From Streptomyces sp. ASQP_92 (lineage in GTDB: Bacteria; Actinomycetota; Actinomycetes; Streptomycetales; Streptomycetaceae): a DNA stretch of 64,000 nt. Numbering within the stretch: the stretch's first letter is position 1; each line of letters starts with the position of its first letter. A program made the position numbers and the translations under genes. Location: positions 62,001 to 126,000 of the forward strand of contig NZ_JAODUA010000016.1 of the NCBI RefSeq assembly GCF_025399895.1, written 5' to 3'. Positions 50,527-59,675 of the stretch are shown here, piece after piece. Below the pieces are notes generated by a model, which was not told where the DNA came from, made no database searches, and saw only the letters and a program-made list of their open reading frames with translations.

Positions 50527-50557
50527 AGCCCGAGTTCGCCGCGGACTCGGCCGGCTC

Positions 50558-52780
50558 TCACTCAGCTCGTGGGCCCTGGCCGCCTCGGTCAGTGGCAGCA
50601 CCTTCCCGAGCACCGCGACCCCGGCCGTCGTGAGCCTCGCCGGCCTCGCCAGTCTCGTACAGCTCGAACCAGATCGACTTGCCGTCGCCCCGGGGGTCCA
50701 CCCCCCACGCGTCCGCCAGCATCTCCATCAGGATCAGGCCGCGCCCGCTCGACGCCAGCTCGCCGGGGCGCCGCCGGTGCGGGAGTTCGTCGCTCGCGTC
50801 GGCGACCTCGACGCGCAGGCGGCGGGTGCCGAGAGGGCCCCGCGCCTCGGCCACGAGCAGCGCGTCCCCGTCCGTGTGGACCAGGACGTTGGTGATCATC
50901 TCGGAGATCATCAGGACCGCCGAGTCGACCTGGTCGTCGTCCGCCCAGTCGTGCAGCAGCTCCCGCAGTTGCCTGCGCGCGCCCGCGATCTGCTCCGGTT
51001 CGGCCTGCGCGATGGTGAGCGCGGTACGGCGGACGGCGGGGGGCGGGGCGGCCCCGGGCCGTCCGGCGAGGCGGTTGCGGCGCAGCAGAAGGAGCGCGAT
51101 GTCGTCCTCGCGGCGGTCCACCAGCGGGCCGGTGGTGTGGTGCGAGGAAGGGCCGTGCACGGCCTGGACCAGTTCGTCGGCGAGCTGTTCCAGATTGTCG
51201 TCGGTGTGCTTCTCCAGGACCGGACGCAGCCGCGTCCAGCCGCTCGCCATGTCGTGGCCGCCCGTCTCGATCAGACCGTCCGTGCAGAGCATGATCGTCT
51301 CGTCGGGGTCGAGGACGAGCCGGGTGGTCGGGTAGTCGGAGTCCGCCTCGATGCCCAGCGGCAGCCCGCCCGCCGTGGAGCGGATCAGGGCGGTGCCGTC
51401 GGCGGTGCGGATCACCGGGTCCGGGTGACCGGCCCGCGCGATGTCGAGGGTTCCGGTGGCCGGGTCGACCTCGATGTACAGACAGGTCGCGAAGCGCGGG
51501 GCGTAGTCCTCGTACCCGTCGCCATAGGGGTCGGGCACCCCGTACGACTCGGTGATCCCGTACAGGAAGCGGGAGGCGCGGGAGAGCACCGCGTCGGGGC
51601 TGTGGCCCTCGCTGGCGTACGCCCGCAGCGCGATCCTCAGCTGGCCCATGAGCCCGGCCGCCCGGACGTCATGGCCCTGTACGTCCCCGATGACCAGGGC
51701 GAACCTGCCGCCGCCGGACTCCGTGCGGGAGCCGCCGCCGGGCAGCGGGATCATGTCGTACCAGTCGCCGCCGACCTGGAGGCCGCCGCCGGTGGGAACG
51801 TAGCGGGCGGCGACCGCCATGCCGGGGATCTCGGGACCCAGCGTCGGCATCATGGAGCGCTGGAGGCCGAGCGAGAGCTCGCGTTCGTTCTCCGCCTCAC
51901 CCGCCCTGGCCAGGGCCTGCGCCAGCATCCGGGCCACCGTGGTCAGGACCGAGCGCTCGTCGGGCGTGAAGGCGACGGGGTGCTTGAACGCGGCCATCCA
52001 GGCGCCGATCGTGCGCCCGGCCACGATCAGCGGGACGAACGCCCACGACTGGCGGTCGAAGCGCTGGGCCAGCGGCCAGGTGGCGGGGAAGCGGCGCCGG
52101 TACTCCTGCGGGCTCGGCAGATAGATCGCGCGGCCGTTGCGTACGACGTCGGCGGCCGGATAGTCCATGTCGAGGGCCATGTCCGTGAACGGGCCGTCGT
52201 CCCCGGGGTTGTGCCCGTGGTGCCCGATGATCGTCAGCCGCTCGCCGGCCACCCCGAACACGGCGAGGCCGTCGGGGGAGAAGCCCGGCATGGACAGGGA
52301 GGCGGCGACGCGGAGCACCTCGGAGGTGGAGCGGGCCTCGGCGAGCGCGCGGCCGGCGTCCAGCAGGAAGGCCTCGCGCGAGCGCCGCCAGTCGCCGGTG
52401 ATGGAGGGCTGGGCGGCGGTGGTGCCGGGCTGGGGCTCGGCGACCTCCTGGATGGTGCCGATGAGCAGGTAGTTCTTGCCGTTGAGCATCGGCTTGGAAC
52501 GGCTGCGTACGGTGCGCAGGACGCGGCCGTTCTCGTCCATGATCCGCAGCCTCACCTCGGCGAGGGTGCCTTCGGCGAGGGCGAGGTGGACGATGCCGTC
52601 GACTTCGTTCCAGTCCACTGGGTGGAAGCGGGAGCGCACGGCGGCCTCGCTCAGGGTCACCCGCTGCGCGGGCAGCCCCAGGAGCCGGGCGGCCTCGGCG
52701 TCGAGGGTGACCGTCCCGGAGGCGTTGTCCCAGCGCCACAGGCCAGTCGCGATCGCGGCCAGGACGTCCTCTGTGCGCAT
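50558..52780 (-). CDS. SpoIIE-type phosphatase with PAS, GAF and anti-sigma-like kinase domains
   Basis: 740 residues. N-terminal PAS (about 5-110, RTEDVLAAIATGLWRWDNAS), GAF (about 130-300), PP2C/SpoIIE phosphatase (about 315-580: VGGDWYDMIPLPGGG, FALVIGDVQGHDVRAAGLMG, MLCTDGLIETGGHDM), then a C-terminal HATPase_c domain like RsbW/SpoIIAB (MISEMITNVLVHTDGDALLV, SGRGLILMEMLADAWGVDPR). Such proteins control anti-sigma-factor antagonists by dephosphorylation, and the kinase-like domain may oppose this. No sigma factor gene is adjacent. ATG at 52780. Confidence 0.92.
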   Translation of the reverse strand: MRTEDVLAAIATGLWRWDNASGTVTLDAEAARLLGLPAQRVTLSEAAVRSRFHPVDWNEVDGIVHLALAEGTLAEVRLRIMDENGRVLRTVRSRSKPMLNGKNYLLIGTIQEVAEPQPGTTAAQPSITGDWRRSREAFLLDAGRALAEARSTSEVLRVAASLSMPGFSPDGLAVFGVAGERLTIIGHHGHNPGDDGPFTDMALDMDYPAADVVRNGRAIYLPSPQEYRRRFPATWPLAQRFDRQSWAFVPLIVAGRTIGAWMAAFKHPVAFTPDERSVLTTVARMLAQALARAGEAENERELSLGLQRSMMPTLGPEIPGMAVAARYVPTGGGLQVGGDWYDMIPLPGGGSRTESGGGRFALVIGDVQGHDVRAAGLMGQLRIALRAYASEGHSPDAVLSRASRFLYGITESYGVPDPYGDGYEDYAPRFATCLYIEVDPATGTLDIARAGHPDPVIRTADGTALIRSTAGGLPLGIEADSDYPTTRLVLDPDETIMLCTDGLIETGGHDMASGWTRLRPVLEKHTDDNLEQLADELVQAVHGPSSHHTTGPLVDRREDDIALLLLRRNRLAGRPGAAPPPAVRRTALTIAQAEPEQIAGARRQLRELLHDWADDDQVDSAVLMISEMITNVLVHTDGDALLVAEARGPLGTRRLRVEVADASDELPHRRRPGELASSGRGLILMEMLADAWGVDPRGDGKSIWFELYETGEAGEAHDGRGRGAREGAATDRGGQGPRAE

Positions 52781-52864
52781 TGCCCCTATTTAAGAAGATG
52801 TACGCAGCTGCCGCCACCGTGGGCGGGGCCGGAGGCCCCGTGGGGGTTCTCCGGGTGCGGGCGG

Positions 52865-53113
52865 CCCGTGCCCGCCTTTCGCGCAGTTCCTCGCGCCCCT
52901 CAACCCTCTCGATCCTGCGACCCGTGCCCGCCTTTTGCGCAGTTCCCCGCGCCCCTAAACCCTCGGTCGGCTGCGGGCCGTGGTCGCTTTTCGCGCAGTT
53001 CCCCGCGCCCCTGGCAGTACTGGTGCTGGCCCGCGTCGGGGAATTTCAGCCTGTCCGGCGATTGAGGACGAGCGCCGTTCAGGCGCGATACGGGGTCTGG
53101 GGCGGAGCCCCAG
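52865..53113 (+). repeat. Modular intergenic repeat block 3 (forward)
   Basis: In the 449-bp divergent spacer before aspS. Module A at about 52865-52903, 52915-52957 and 52971-53013; module B at 53045-53113 ending in the GGGGCGGAGCCCC hairpin, 117 bp before the aspS start. The rest (53114-53229) should hold the aspS promoter; no T-box was recognised. Confidence 0.85.
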
Positions 53114-53229
53114 GGGGTTGGCGGCGGGTGCTGGTCCTCGGCGGGGAGGGGGCCGTGCACCGGGCGGTAACCTGGGCGGGTTGATTCCCGCCTGTCTCGC
53201 GAAGAATCTCGCGAAGAATTGGATGAACG

Positions 53230-54996
53230 ATGCACCGGTACCGGTCCCACACCTGCGGTGAGCTCCGCGCCTCCGACGTCGGCGCCGACGTCCGGCTGAG
53301 CGGCTGGCTGCACAACCGCCGAGACCTGGGCGGCATTCTCTTCATCGACCTGCGGGACCACTACGGCATCACGCAGCTCGTCGCCCGCCCCGGCACGGCC
53401 GGCGCCGAAGCCCTGGACAAGCTGTCCAAGGAGACCGTCGTGCGCGTCGACGGCAAGGTCGTCTCGCGCGGCGCCGAGAACGTGAACGGCGAGCTGGCGA
53501 CCGGCGAGATCGAGATCGAGGTCGGCGAGGTCGAGGTGCTCGGCGCCGCGAACCCGCTGCCGTTCACGATCAACGCGGACGACGGCGTCAACGAGGAGCG
53601 GCGCCTGGAGTACCGCTTCCTGGACCTGCGCCGCGAGCGCATGCACCGCAACATCATGCTGCGCAGCGCCGTGATCGCCTCCATCCGCTCCAAGATGGTC
53701 GCGCTCGGCTTCAACGAGATGGCCACGCCGATCCTGGCGGCGACCTCCCCCGAGGGCGCCCGCGACTTCGTGGTCCCCTCCCGTCTGAACCCCGGCAAGT
53801 TCTACGCCCTGCCGCAGGCCCCGCAGCAGTTCAAGCAGCTGCTGATGATCTCCGGCTTCGACCGGTACTTCCAGATCGCGCCCTGCTTCCGCGACGAGGA
53901 CGCCCGCGCCGACCGCTCGCCGGGCGAGTTCTACCAGCTCGACGTCGAGATGAGCTTCGTCGAGCAGGAGGACATCTTCCAGCCCATCGAGAAGCTCATG
54001 ACCGAGCTCTTCGAGGAGTTCGGCGGCGGCCGCCACGTCACGTCGCCCTTCCCGCGGATCCCGTTCCGCGAGTCGATGCTGAAGTACGGCAACGACAAGC
54101 CCGACCTGCGCGCCAAGCTCGAACTCGCCGACATCACCGACGTGTTCGAGAGCTCGGAGTTCAAGGCGTTCGCCGGCAAGCACGTGCGTGCCCTGCCGGT
54201 GCCGGACGTCGCGGGGCAGTCGCGCAAGTTCTTCGACGGGCTCGGCGAGTACGCCGTCTCGCTCGGCGCGCAGGGCCTGGCCTGGGTGCGGGTCGGCGAG
54301 GACGGTTCGCTGTCCGGCCCGATCGCCAAGTTCCTCACCGAGGAGAACGTCAAGGTGCTCACCGAGCGCCTCGGCCTCGCCCCCGGGCACGCGGTGTTCT
54401 TCGGCGCGGGTGAGTTCGACGAGGTCTCCAAGATCATGTCGGGCGTACGCGTCGAGGCGGCCAAGCGGGCCGGGTACTTCGAGGAGGGCGTCTTCCGGTT
54501 CTGCTGGATCGTCGACTTCCCGATGTACGAGAAGGACGAGGAGACCGGCAAGATCGACTTCTCGCACAACCCGTTCTCCATGCCGCAGGGCGGTCTGGAA
54601 GCCCTGGAGACCCAGGACCCGCTGGACATCCTCGGCTGGCAGTACGACATCGTCTGCAACGGCATCGAGCTGTCCTCGGGCGCGATCCGCAACCACGAGC
54701 CCGAGATCATGTTCAAGGCGTTCGAGGTCGCGGGGTACGACCGGGAGACCGTGGAGCGCGAGTTCGGCGGGATGCTCAAGGCGTTCCGGCTCGGGGCGCC
54801 GCCGCACGGTGGTATCGCGCCGGGGGTCGACCGCATGGTGATGCTGCTCGCGGACGAGCCGAACATCCGGGAGACCATCGCGTTCCCGTTGAACGGCAAC
54901 GCGCAGGACCTGATGATGGGGGCGCCGACGGAGCTGGACGAGTCCCGCCTGCGCGAGCTGAACATCGCGCTGCGCAAGCCGGTGGCTGACAAGTAA
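53230..54996 (+). CDS. aspS: Aspartyl-tRNA synthetase (bacterial type)
   Basis: 588 residues. N-terminal OB-fold anticodon-binding domain (VRLSGWLHNRRDLGGILFID), class II motif 1/2 region (LRSAVIASIRSKMVALGFNE, FQIAPCFRDEDARADRSPGE, FYQLDVEMSFVEQ), the bacterial GAD insertion (about 285-420) and motif 3 GGIAPGVDRMVMLLADEPNI. Charges tRNA-Asp (and in many actinobacteria also tRNA-Asn, with GatCAB). Flanked on both sides by modular repeat blocks in the same orientation. Confidence 0.97.
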   Translation: MHRYRSHTCGELRASDVGADVRLSGWLHNRRDLGGILFIDLRDHYGITQLVARPGTAGAEALDKLSKETVVRVDGKVVSRGAENVNGELATGEIEIEVGEVEVLGAANPLPFTINADDGVNEERRLEYRFLDLRRERMHRNIMLRSAVIASIRSKMVALGFNEMATPILAATSPEGARDFVVPSRLNPGKFYALPQAPQQFKQLLMISGFDRYFQIAPCFRDEDARADRSPGEFYQLDVEMSFVEQEDIFQPIEKLMTELFEEFGGGRHVTSPFPRIPFRESMLKYGNDKPDLRAKLELADITDVFESSEFKAFAGKHVRALPVPDVAGQSRKFFDGLGEYAVSLGAQGLAWVRVGEDGSLSGPIAKFLTEENVKVLTERLGLAPGHAVFFGAGEFDEVSKIMSGVRVEAAKRAGYFEEGVFRFCWIVDFPMYEKDEETGKIDFSHNPFSMPQGGLEALETQDPLDILGWQYDIVCNGIELSSGAIRNHEPEIMFKAFEVAGYDRETVEREFGGMLKAFRLGAPPHGGIAPGVDRMVMLLADEPNIRETIAFPLNGNAQDLMMGAPTELDESRLRELNIALRKPVADK

Positions 54997-55010
54997 GGGC
55001 GTGGCCCTTT

Positions 55011-55050
55011 CCAACCCCCTGGGCGGTGGCCCGGGGGGTTGGTTGTTTTC
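55011..55050 (+). terminator. Rho-independent-like terminator of aspS
   Basis: 9-bp stem CCAACCCCC / GGGGGTTGG (55011-55019, 55034-55042) followed by TTGTTTTC, one of the few T-tracts in the window. Confidence 0.85.
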
Positions 55051-55114
55051 GCCCCGCCCCGCCCCTTCCCGAAACCCTCCGGGGGGTGGGGGGCGCCCCC
55101 CAATCCCCCTCGAT

Positions 55115-55375
55115 CCTGCGGACCGTGCTCGCTTCTTGCGCAGTTCCCCGCGCCCCTGAAAAACCCCTGCCTTCGTCCGCGGGCCGCGGTCGCTTTTCGC
55201 GCAGTTCCCCGCGCCCCCAGAACCAGATTTCGTCTGCGGACCGCGAGGGGCTGGTCGCGCAGTTCCCCGCGCCCCTTAACTACTCGGTGCGGGGCAGTGC
55301 AGGCCACCTCAGCCCGTCCGGCGTTTGAGGACGAGCGCCGTTCAGGCGCGATCGGGGTCTGGGGCGGAGCCCCAG
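55115..55375 (+). repeat. Modular intergenic repeat block 4 (forward)
   Basis: In the 390-bp convergent gap between aspS and the contractile-injection operon. Module A at about 55115-55160, 55177-55219 and 55234-55278; a linker with CTACTCGGTGCGGGGCAG; module B at 55305-55375. Ends 12 bp before the stop of the zinc-ribbon gene. No gene seen. Confidence 0.87.
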
Positions 55376-55386
55376 GGGGCCGGGGG

Positions 55387-56709
55387 CTAGTTCTTCGAGC
55401 GGGCGAAGAATTCCAGTTCGGCTATCGCCACCTGCTTGTCCTTCGCCGCCCCGAACGCCGACCGCAGGGTCAGCCGGACCGATGCCGCATCCCGTACCCG
55501 TACGTCGATCCGCTGCACCCCGCCGTCGTTGATCGAGCGGTGCGACAGGTGCGCCTTGCCGCTCGTGTCGGTCACCAGCAGGTCGAACTCCTGCGGACGC
55601 GCCTGCTCCGACTGCTGGCCCTGCCGCTTGGACGTGCCCGGGGTGATCAGCAGCGCCAGCAGGTCCGTGGGCTGGCCGAACGTCGCCTCCAGGTACGTGC
55701 CCTGCGCGTCACCCGCGTAGCCCGTACCCCACCAGGTGTTGGAGTAGCTGTCGCCCGCCAGCTCCGGGCCGTGCTTGGGGTCCCAGTGCGACGCCGTCCA
55801 TGTAGCCGGGTGGACCGCCACGCGCTTGGCGAAGTGGTCCTGTACGGCCCGCGCCGCCGGAGGGCCGCCGAAGACGCCGCCCGCGATGAGCGCCACGACC
55901 GCCGCGGCCGTCAGCACCCTCGCCATCCAGCGCTTGCGGTCCCGGTGCAGCGGCGGGCGCTGGCCGGCGTACGGGCCCGTCGCGTTGTCCTCGCGGCGCG
56001 GGGTGAGCGGGGTCGCGCAGCTGCGGCAGAAGCTGCGGTGCTGGTGGTTGGGGGTGCCGCAGGCGGGGCAGGGCGTGCCGTTCTCCGGGGCGGGCGCCGG
56101 GGTCGCCGCACGCACCTTGGGGCGGGCCGCCTCGGGGCGGCCGGGCAGCACGGTCCCGGGGGCCTCGGGCGCCCGCGCGGACGGCTCCTCGACGGGGACC
56201 AGCAGGGCCCGCGCCGCGTCCGACACCGAGGGAGCGCGCGTCTCGGGGTGCGGGGTGACGGGTTCGTCGGTGGGCGCCTCGGGGCGGGCGCCCGCGGGGG
56301 CGGCGGGGCGTGCCCCGGGGGTCACCTCCGGGAGCGGGGTGGTGTCCCCGGCCGAGGCACCCGCACCGGACCCCGCGGACCCCGCGGCCCCCGCCGCGTT
56401 CGGCTGCTTCGGCGCGGCGTTCACGGAGCTCGCCGGGCTCGCCGGGCTCGTGGCGCCGGAGCGGGCCGCGCGGTTCGCGGCGCTCGCCCCGTCGGGGTTC
56501 GCCACCGCCGGGATCGGGGTCGTCACGGCCTCCGGGGCCGTTCCGGTGGCGGGCGCCGACGCGGACGCGGTCTCGGTGTCGGCGTTCGACGGCGGGGCGG
56601 CCGGGGCCGACCAGCGCAGAAAGGCTCCGCACGAGTCGCAGAACGACTGGCCGGTGGCGCGGGCCGGGGTGCCGCAGTCGGGGCAGGGGACCATGGCCGG
56701 GGTGGTCAT
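55387..56709 (-). CDS. Zinc-ribbon membrane protein with discoidin-like C-terminal domain
   Basis: 440 residues. Two zinc ribbons: MVPCPDCGTPARATGQSFCD at the N-terminus and GTPCPACGTPNHQHRSFCRS after an about 170-residue disordered linker. One membrane helix (about 262-280, VLTAAAVVALIAGGVFGG) is followed by an about 150-residue extracytoplasmic discoidin/NADase-type glycan-binding-like domain (NTWWGTGYAGDAQGTYLEAT, VQRIDVRVRDAASVRLTLRS). Last gene of the contractile-injection operon, 6 bp after tail protein I. It could tether or signal at the membrane; that role is inference. Confidence 0.82.
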   Translation of the reverse strand: MTTPAMVPCPDCGTPARATGQSFCDSCGAFLRWSAPAAPPSNADTETASASAPATGTAPEAVTTPIPAVANPDGASAANRAARSGATSPASPASSVNAAPKQPNAAGAAGSAGSGAGASAGDTTPLPEVTPGARPAAPAGARPEAPTDEPVTPHPETRAPSVSDAARALLVPVEEPSARAPEAPGTVLPGRPEAARPKVRAATPAPAPENGTPCPACGTPNHQHRSFCRSCATPLTPRREDNATGPYAGQRPPLHRDRKRWMARVLTAAAVVALIAGGVFGGPPAARAVQDHFAKRVAVHPATWTASHWDPKHGPELAGDSYSNTWWGTGYAGDAQGTYLEATFGQPTDLLALLITPGTSKRQGQQSEQARPQEFDLLVTDTSGKAHLSHRSINDGGVQRIDVRVRDAASVRLTLRSAFGAAKDKQVAIAELEFFARSKN

Positions 56710-56715
56710 GAGAGG

Positions 56716-57282
56716 TCAATTCCCTTCGGGAGTCAGGGTTTTCGCGGATACCTCGGCCGTGAAAGGGAGGTGGGCGGGGCGGGCCGCCGCCACCACCGCC
56801 TGGAGGCGGTGGGGGTCGACGGAGGACGGGTCGGAGAGGCGGAGCGTGACCCGCAGGGACGGCTTCGGGTCGCCGGGGAACGGGCCCAGCGGCCGCGCCG
56901 ACCAGGCCGCGCCGCCGCTCTCGCTGATCTCGGGGCGTACCCCGAAGGCGAGTTGGACGGCGCGCGCCAGGCCCTGGGCGGTGCCCCGGACCCGGTGCAG
57001 GGAGACCGCCGTCGCCACCGCGTGGCGGCGGATCTCCAGCGGCTCGGTGCCGTCGAGTTCGGTGCCGACCCAGCCCGTCAGCCAGTCCACGAAGTCCTCG
57101 GGGGCCAGCGCCGGGTCGAAGTAGGCCTCCAGGCAGTCCAGGACGTTGAAGAGCGGGGCCAGGACCACGTCGAGGCCCTCGACGAAGCGCTGCGCGAGGT
57201 CGTCGTCCGCGTACACGGCGGGCAGTTGGGCGCCCAGCGGGTGCGAGGAGGCGAGGCCGTCGACGGATCCGCGCGCGCTCAT
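56716..57282 (-). CDS. Phage tail protein I-like baseplate protein (CIS)
   Basis: 188 residues, matching tail-protein-I-type baseplate wedge components of contractile systems: LPAVYADDDLAQRFVEGLDV, VLDCLEAYFDPALAPEDFVD, WLTGWVGTELDGTEPLEIRR and LHRVRGTAQGLARAVQLAFG. The ATG overlaps the stop of the baseplate J-like gene (ATGA). Sits at the conserved position after the J-like gene. Confidence 0.87.
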   Translation of the reverse strand: MSARGSVDGLASSHPLGAQLPAVYADDDLAQRFVEGLDVVLAPLFNVLDCLEAYFDPALAPEDFVDWLTGWVGTELDGTEPLEIRRHAVATAVSLHRVRGTAQGLARAVQLAFGVRPEISESGGAAWSARPLGPFPGDPKPSLRVTLRLSDPSSVDPHRLQAVVAAARPAHLPFTAEVSAKTLTPEGN

Positions 57283-59225
57283 CGCGCCTCGATGACGCGG
57301 ACGCGGTGGTCGAAGGGGAAGAGCAGCGCCGAGGGCGAGAGGTCGATGCGGTCGGTGGCGTCGCCCCGGCGGCCGGTCAGCGGGTCCGCCGGGTGCAGCA
57401 GGACCTCGTCGACCAGCTCCACGCCCGGGACCCGTTGCAGCGCCGCGAAGATCTCGCCCGCGCGCAGCGGCCGGCCGAACGGCCAGCCCGTGCCGTGGGC
57501 GCCGCCGGTCAGCGGGTCCAGGTAGGAGTACAGGGTGTTCAGCGCCTCGTCGCGTACGTGGTCGGCCTTGGCGGCGCGGAACGCGTGCAGGGTGGCGACC
57601 ACGGTGACGCCCTGGTAGAACGGCGGCCCCACCGCGAGGCGGGTGCCCAGCGGGCGGCGGTCGTCGAGGAACGACGTGACGCGCCCCAACAGCTCGTCGC
57701 CCGGGACCAGTTGCTCGAAGCGCAGCCGTCCGCCCCGGTCGGGCACGGCCTGCGGCACGACCAGGACCCGTACCGCGTTGTCGCCCGCATCGGTGGAGTC
57801 CGCCGCCAGGCACGCGATGCGGGCGGTCTCGGGGGCGGCCCGGCGGGCCAGCTCCTCGTAGTCGCGGGCGGTCACGGCGCGCTCCTGGGCGCGCAGCGCG
57901 ATCGGCGCCCGCGTCTTGGCCTCCTCGACGGTCTCGCCGTCGACCCCGCCGCGCGCCGCCTCCCGGTTCTCCACCCGGGAGATGTACGGGATGGAGCTGC
58001 GCAGCACCTGGATGGCGCCCCGGGCCACATTGCCGGAGCGGCCGCCGCCGGTGCCGTACTGGGAGGCGCGGATGGCGGCGCCCTTGAGGGGCACGGCGCC
58101 GAACTGCCGTACGCTGCCGTCGGGTTGGCGCACCGAGGGGCCGAAGGCGAGTTCGCCGGTGGCCGCGTCGAGGGTGAAGTGCCGGTCGAAGGGGCTGGAG
58201 GACGCGAAGTCGTCCACCGCCTCCCACTCCTCCCAGCCCTCGCCCGCCGAGACCTCCAGGCGCACCCCGCCGACGACGGGCGCGTGCGCGAGCATCAGCC
58301 GCTGACCCGGGACGCCTTCGGAATCGCCGAGGGACTCGTCGCGCACCGACTCCGAGTGCGAGACCTGGGTGGTGCCGCCGATGGTGAAGGCGGACGCGGC
58401 GCGCACGGTGGGCGAGACGCTGTAGAAGGGCTGGCCCGCGGCGGCCTCCACGACGCGGCAGCGCAGCCAGCCCGCCTCCACGCGGCCCATCCGGGACACG
58501 GCGTGCGTGGTCGGCATGTGCAGGACGACCTCGCCCGGGCGGTTGAGGCCACCGGTGGTGTCCTCGGCGACCTCGCACTCGCTCCAGCCGTCCGCCGTCC
58601 ACGCCTCCCACACCAGCGGAGGCTGGCGCGGGTCGACGCCGACGCCGTCGACGCGGCTCTCCAGGCGCAGCACGGCGGTGCAGTGCGGAAGCGCCGCCGA
58701 CAGGCCGAACAGCAGCACGTCGCCGGGGAGCGGGCTGGGGCTGAACACCGAGACGTCGGTGTTGCCGAGCACGTCCTGGGAGCAGTCCTCGGGCGCGGAG
58801 CCGGCGGGCTGGCGCAGGACGTGGGTGAGGGTGCAGGGCACGATCGTCAGATCGTCCACGGACGCGAAGACCACCGCCTCCTCGGTCTCGGTGCGTCCGG
58901 TGGCGACCTCGGTGCCCCGGGGCAGCACCACCGGTTCCGCCTGGGGCGCCGAGAGCCAGAACGTCACCGACGCGCGGGCCGCCGACGGCGGGAACAGGGT
59001 CACGCCCAGCAGGTCGAGGAAGGCGAGCTGGTTCTTCTCGGGGACCCGGTTGAGGCGGTACACGACCTGGTCGGCCATGTGCGCGACGGCTTCGATGAGG
59101 GTGACGCCCGGGTCGGAGACGTTGTGGTCGCTCCACTCGGGGCAGCGCTGCTGGATGTAGCGCTTGGCGTCGTCGACGAACTGCTGGAAGCGGCGGTCGT
59201 CGAGGTGGGGTGCGGGCAGGGCCAT
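57279..59225 (-). CDS. Baseplate assembly protein J-like (CIS)
   Basis: 648 residues. The baseplate J-like wedge protein of phage-tail-like contractile systems (Afp11 type). N-terminus PHLDDRRFQQFVDDAKRYIQ, DPGVTLIEAVAHMADQVVYR, LNRVPEKNQLAFLDLLGVTL; C-terminal VTARDYEELARRAAPETARI and VDEVLLHPADPLTGRRGDAT. It would form the wedges around the spike hub. Coupled at both ends to its neighbours. Confidence 0.9.
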   Translation of the reverse strand: MALPAPHLDDRRFQQFVDDAKRYIQQRCPEWSDHNVSDPGVTLIEAVAHMADQVVYRLNRVPEKNQLAFLDLLGVTLFPPSAARASVTFWLSAPQAEPVVLPRGTEVATGRTETEEAVVFASVDDLTIVPCTLTHVLRQPAGSAPEDCSQDVLGNTDVSVFSPSPLPGDVLLFGLSAALPHCTAVLRLESRVDGVGVDPRQPPLVWEAWTADGWSECEVAEDTTGGLNRPGEVVLHMPTTHAVSRMGRVEAGWLRCRVVEAAAGQPFYSVSPTVRAASAFTIGGTTQVSHSESVRDESLGDSEGVPGQRLMLAHAPVVGGVRLEVSAGEGWEEWEAVDDFASSSPFDRHFTLDAATGELAFGPSVRQPDGSVRQFGAVPLKGAAIRASQYGTGGGRSGNVARGAIQVLRSSIPYISRVENREAARGGVDGETVEEAKTRAPIALRAQERAVTARDYEELARRAAPETARIACLAADSTDAGDNAVRVLVVPQAVPDRGGRLRFEQLVPGDELLGRVTSFLDDRRPLGTRLAVGPPFYQGVTVVATLHAFRAAKADHVRDEALNTLYSYLDPLTGGAHGTGWPFGRPLRAGEIFAALQRVPGVELVDEVLLHPADPLTGRRGDATDRIDLSPSALLFPFDHRVRVIEAR

Positions 59226-59665
59226 CAGTGTCGTTCGCTTTCGCCGGCCGTCGGGCCTGGCTGGTCGCCGCCCTCGGAGGGAATCACATAGAAGGGGAAG
59301 ACGAGGCTGCGCGGGTTGTTGGTGCCGCGCACCGAGTACCGCACGTCGATGTGGAGCACCGTCGGCTCGTCGGGCGCCGGGGTGACCGTGACGTCCTCGA
59401 CCTCGATCCTGGGCTCCCAGCGGTCGAGCGAGGTGCGCACCTCGTAGCGGATGCGCCCGGCGGTCGCGTCGTTGACGGGCGCGAACACCAGGTCGTGCAC
59501 GGCGCAGCCGAACTCGGGGCGCATGGGGCGTTCGCCCGGCGCGGTGGCGAGCACCAGGCGCATGGACTCCTCGATCTCGCGGTCGCGCCGGGCCAGCGCG
59601 ATGCCGCCGCCGGGCTCGGTACGCATCGGGAACGCCCAGCCGGCCCCGACGAAGTGTTCGCTCAT
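59225..59665 (-). CDS. GPW/gp25-like baseplate protein (CIS)
   Basis: 146 residues. The gp25-like fold is suggested by GIALARRDREIEESMRLVLA, TAPGERPMRPEFGCAVHDLV and NDATAGRIRYEVRTSLDRWE. gp25 proteins nucleate sheath polymerisation at the baseplate. The end overlaps the baseplate J-like start (TGATG). Confidence 0.92.
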   Translation of the reverse strand: MSEHFVGAGWAFPMRTEPGGGIALARRDREIEESMRLVLATAPGERPMRPEFGCAVHDLVFAPVNDATAGRIRYEVRTSLDRWEPRIEVEDVTVTPAPDEPTVLHIDVRYSVRGTNNPRSLVFPFYVIPSEGGDQPGPTAGESERH

Positions 59666-59675
59666 CTCAACTCTC

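Noticed and set aside
53114..53229. T-box or other riboswitch before aspS
   Set aside because: The leader is short and lacks the T-box motif (AGGGTGGNACCGCG-like) or another conserved element.
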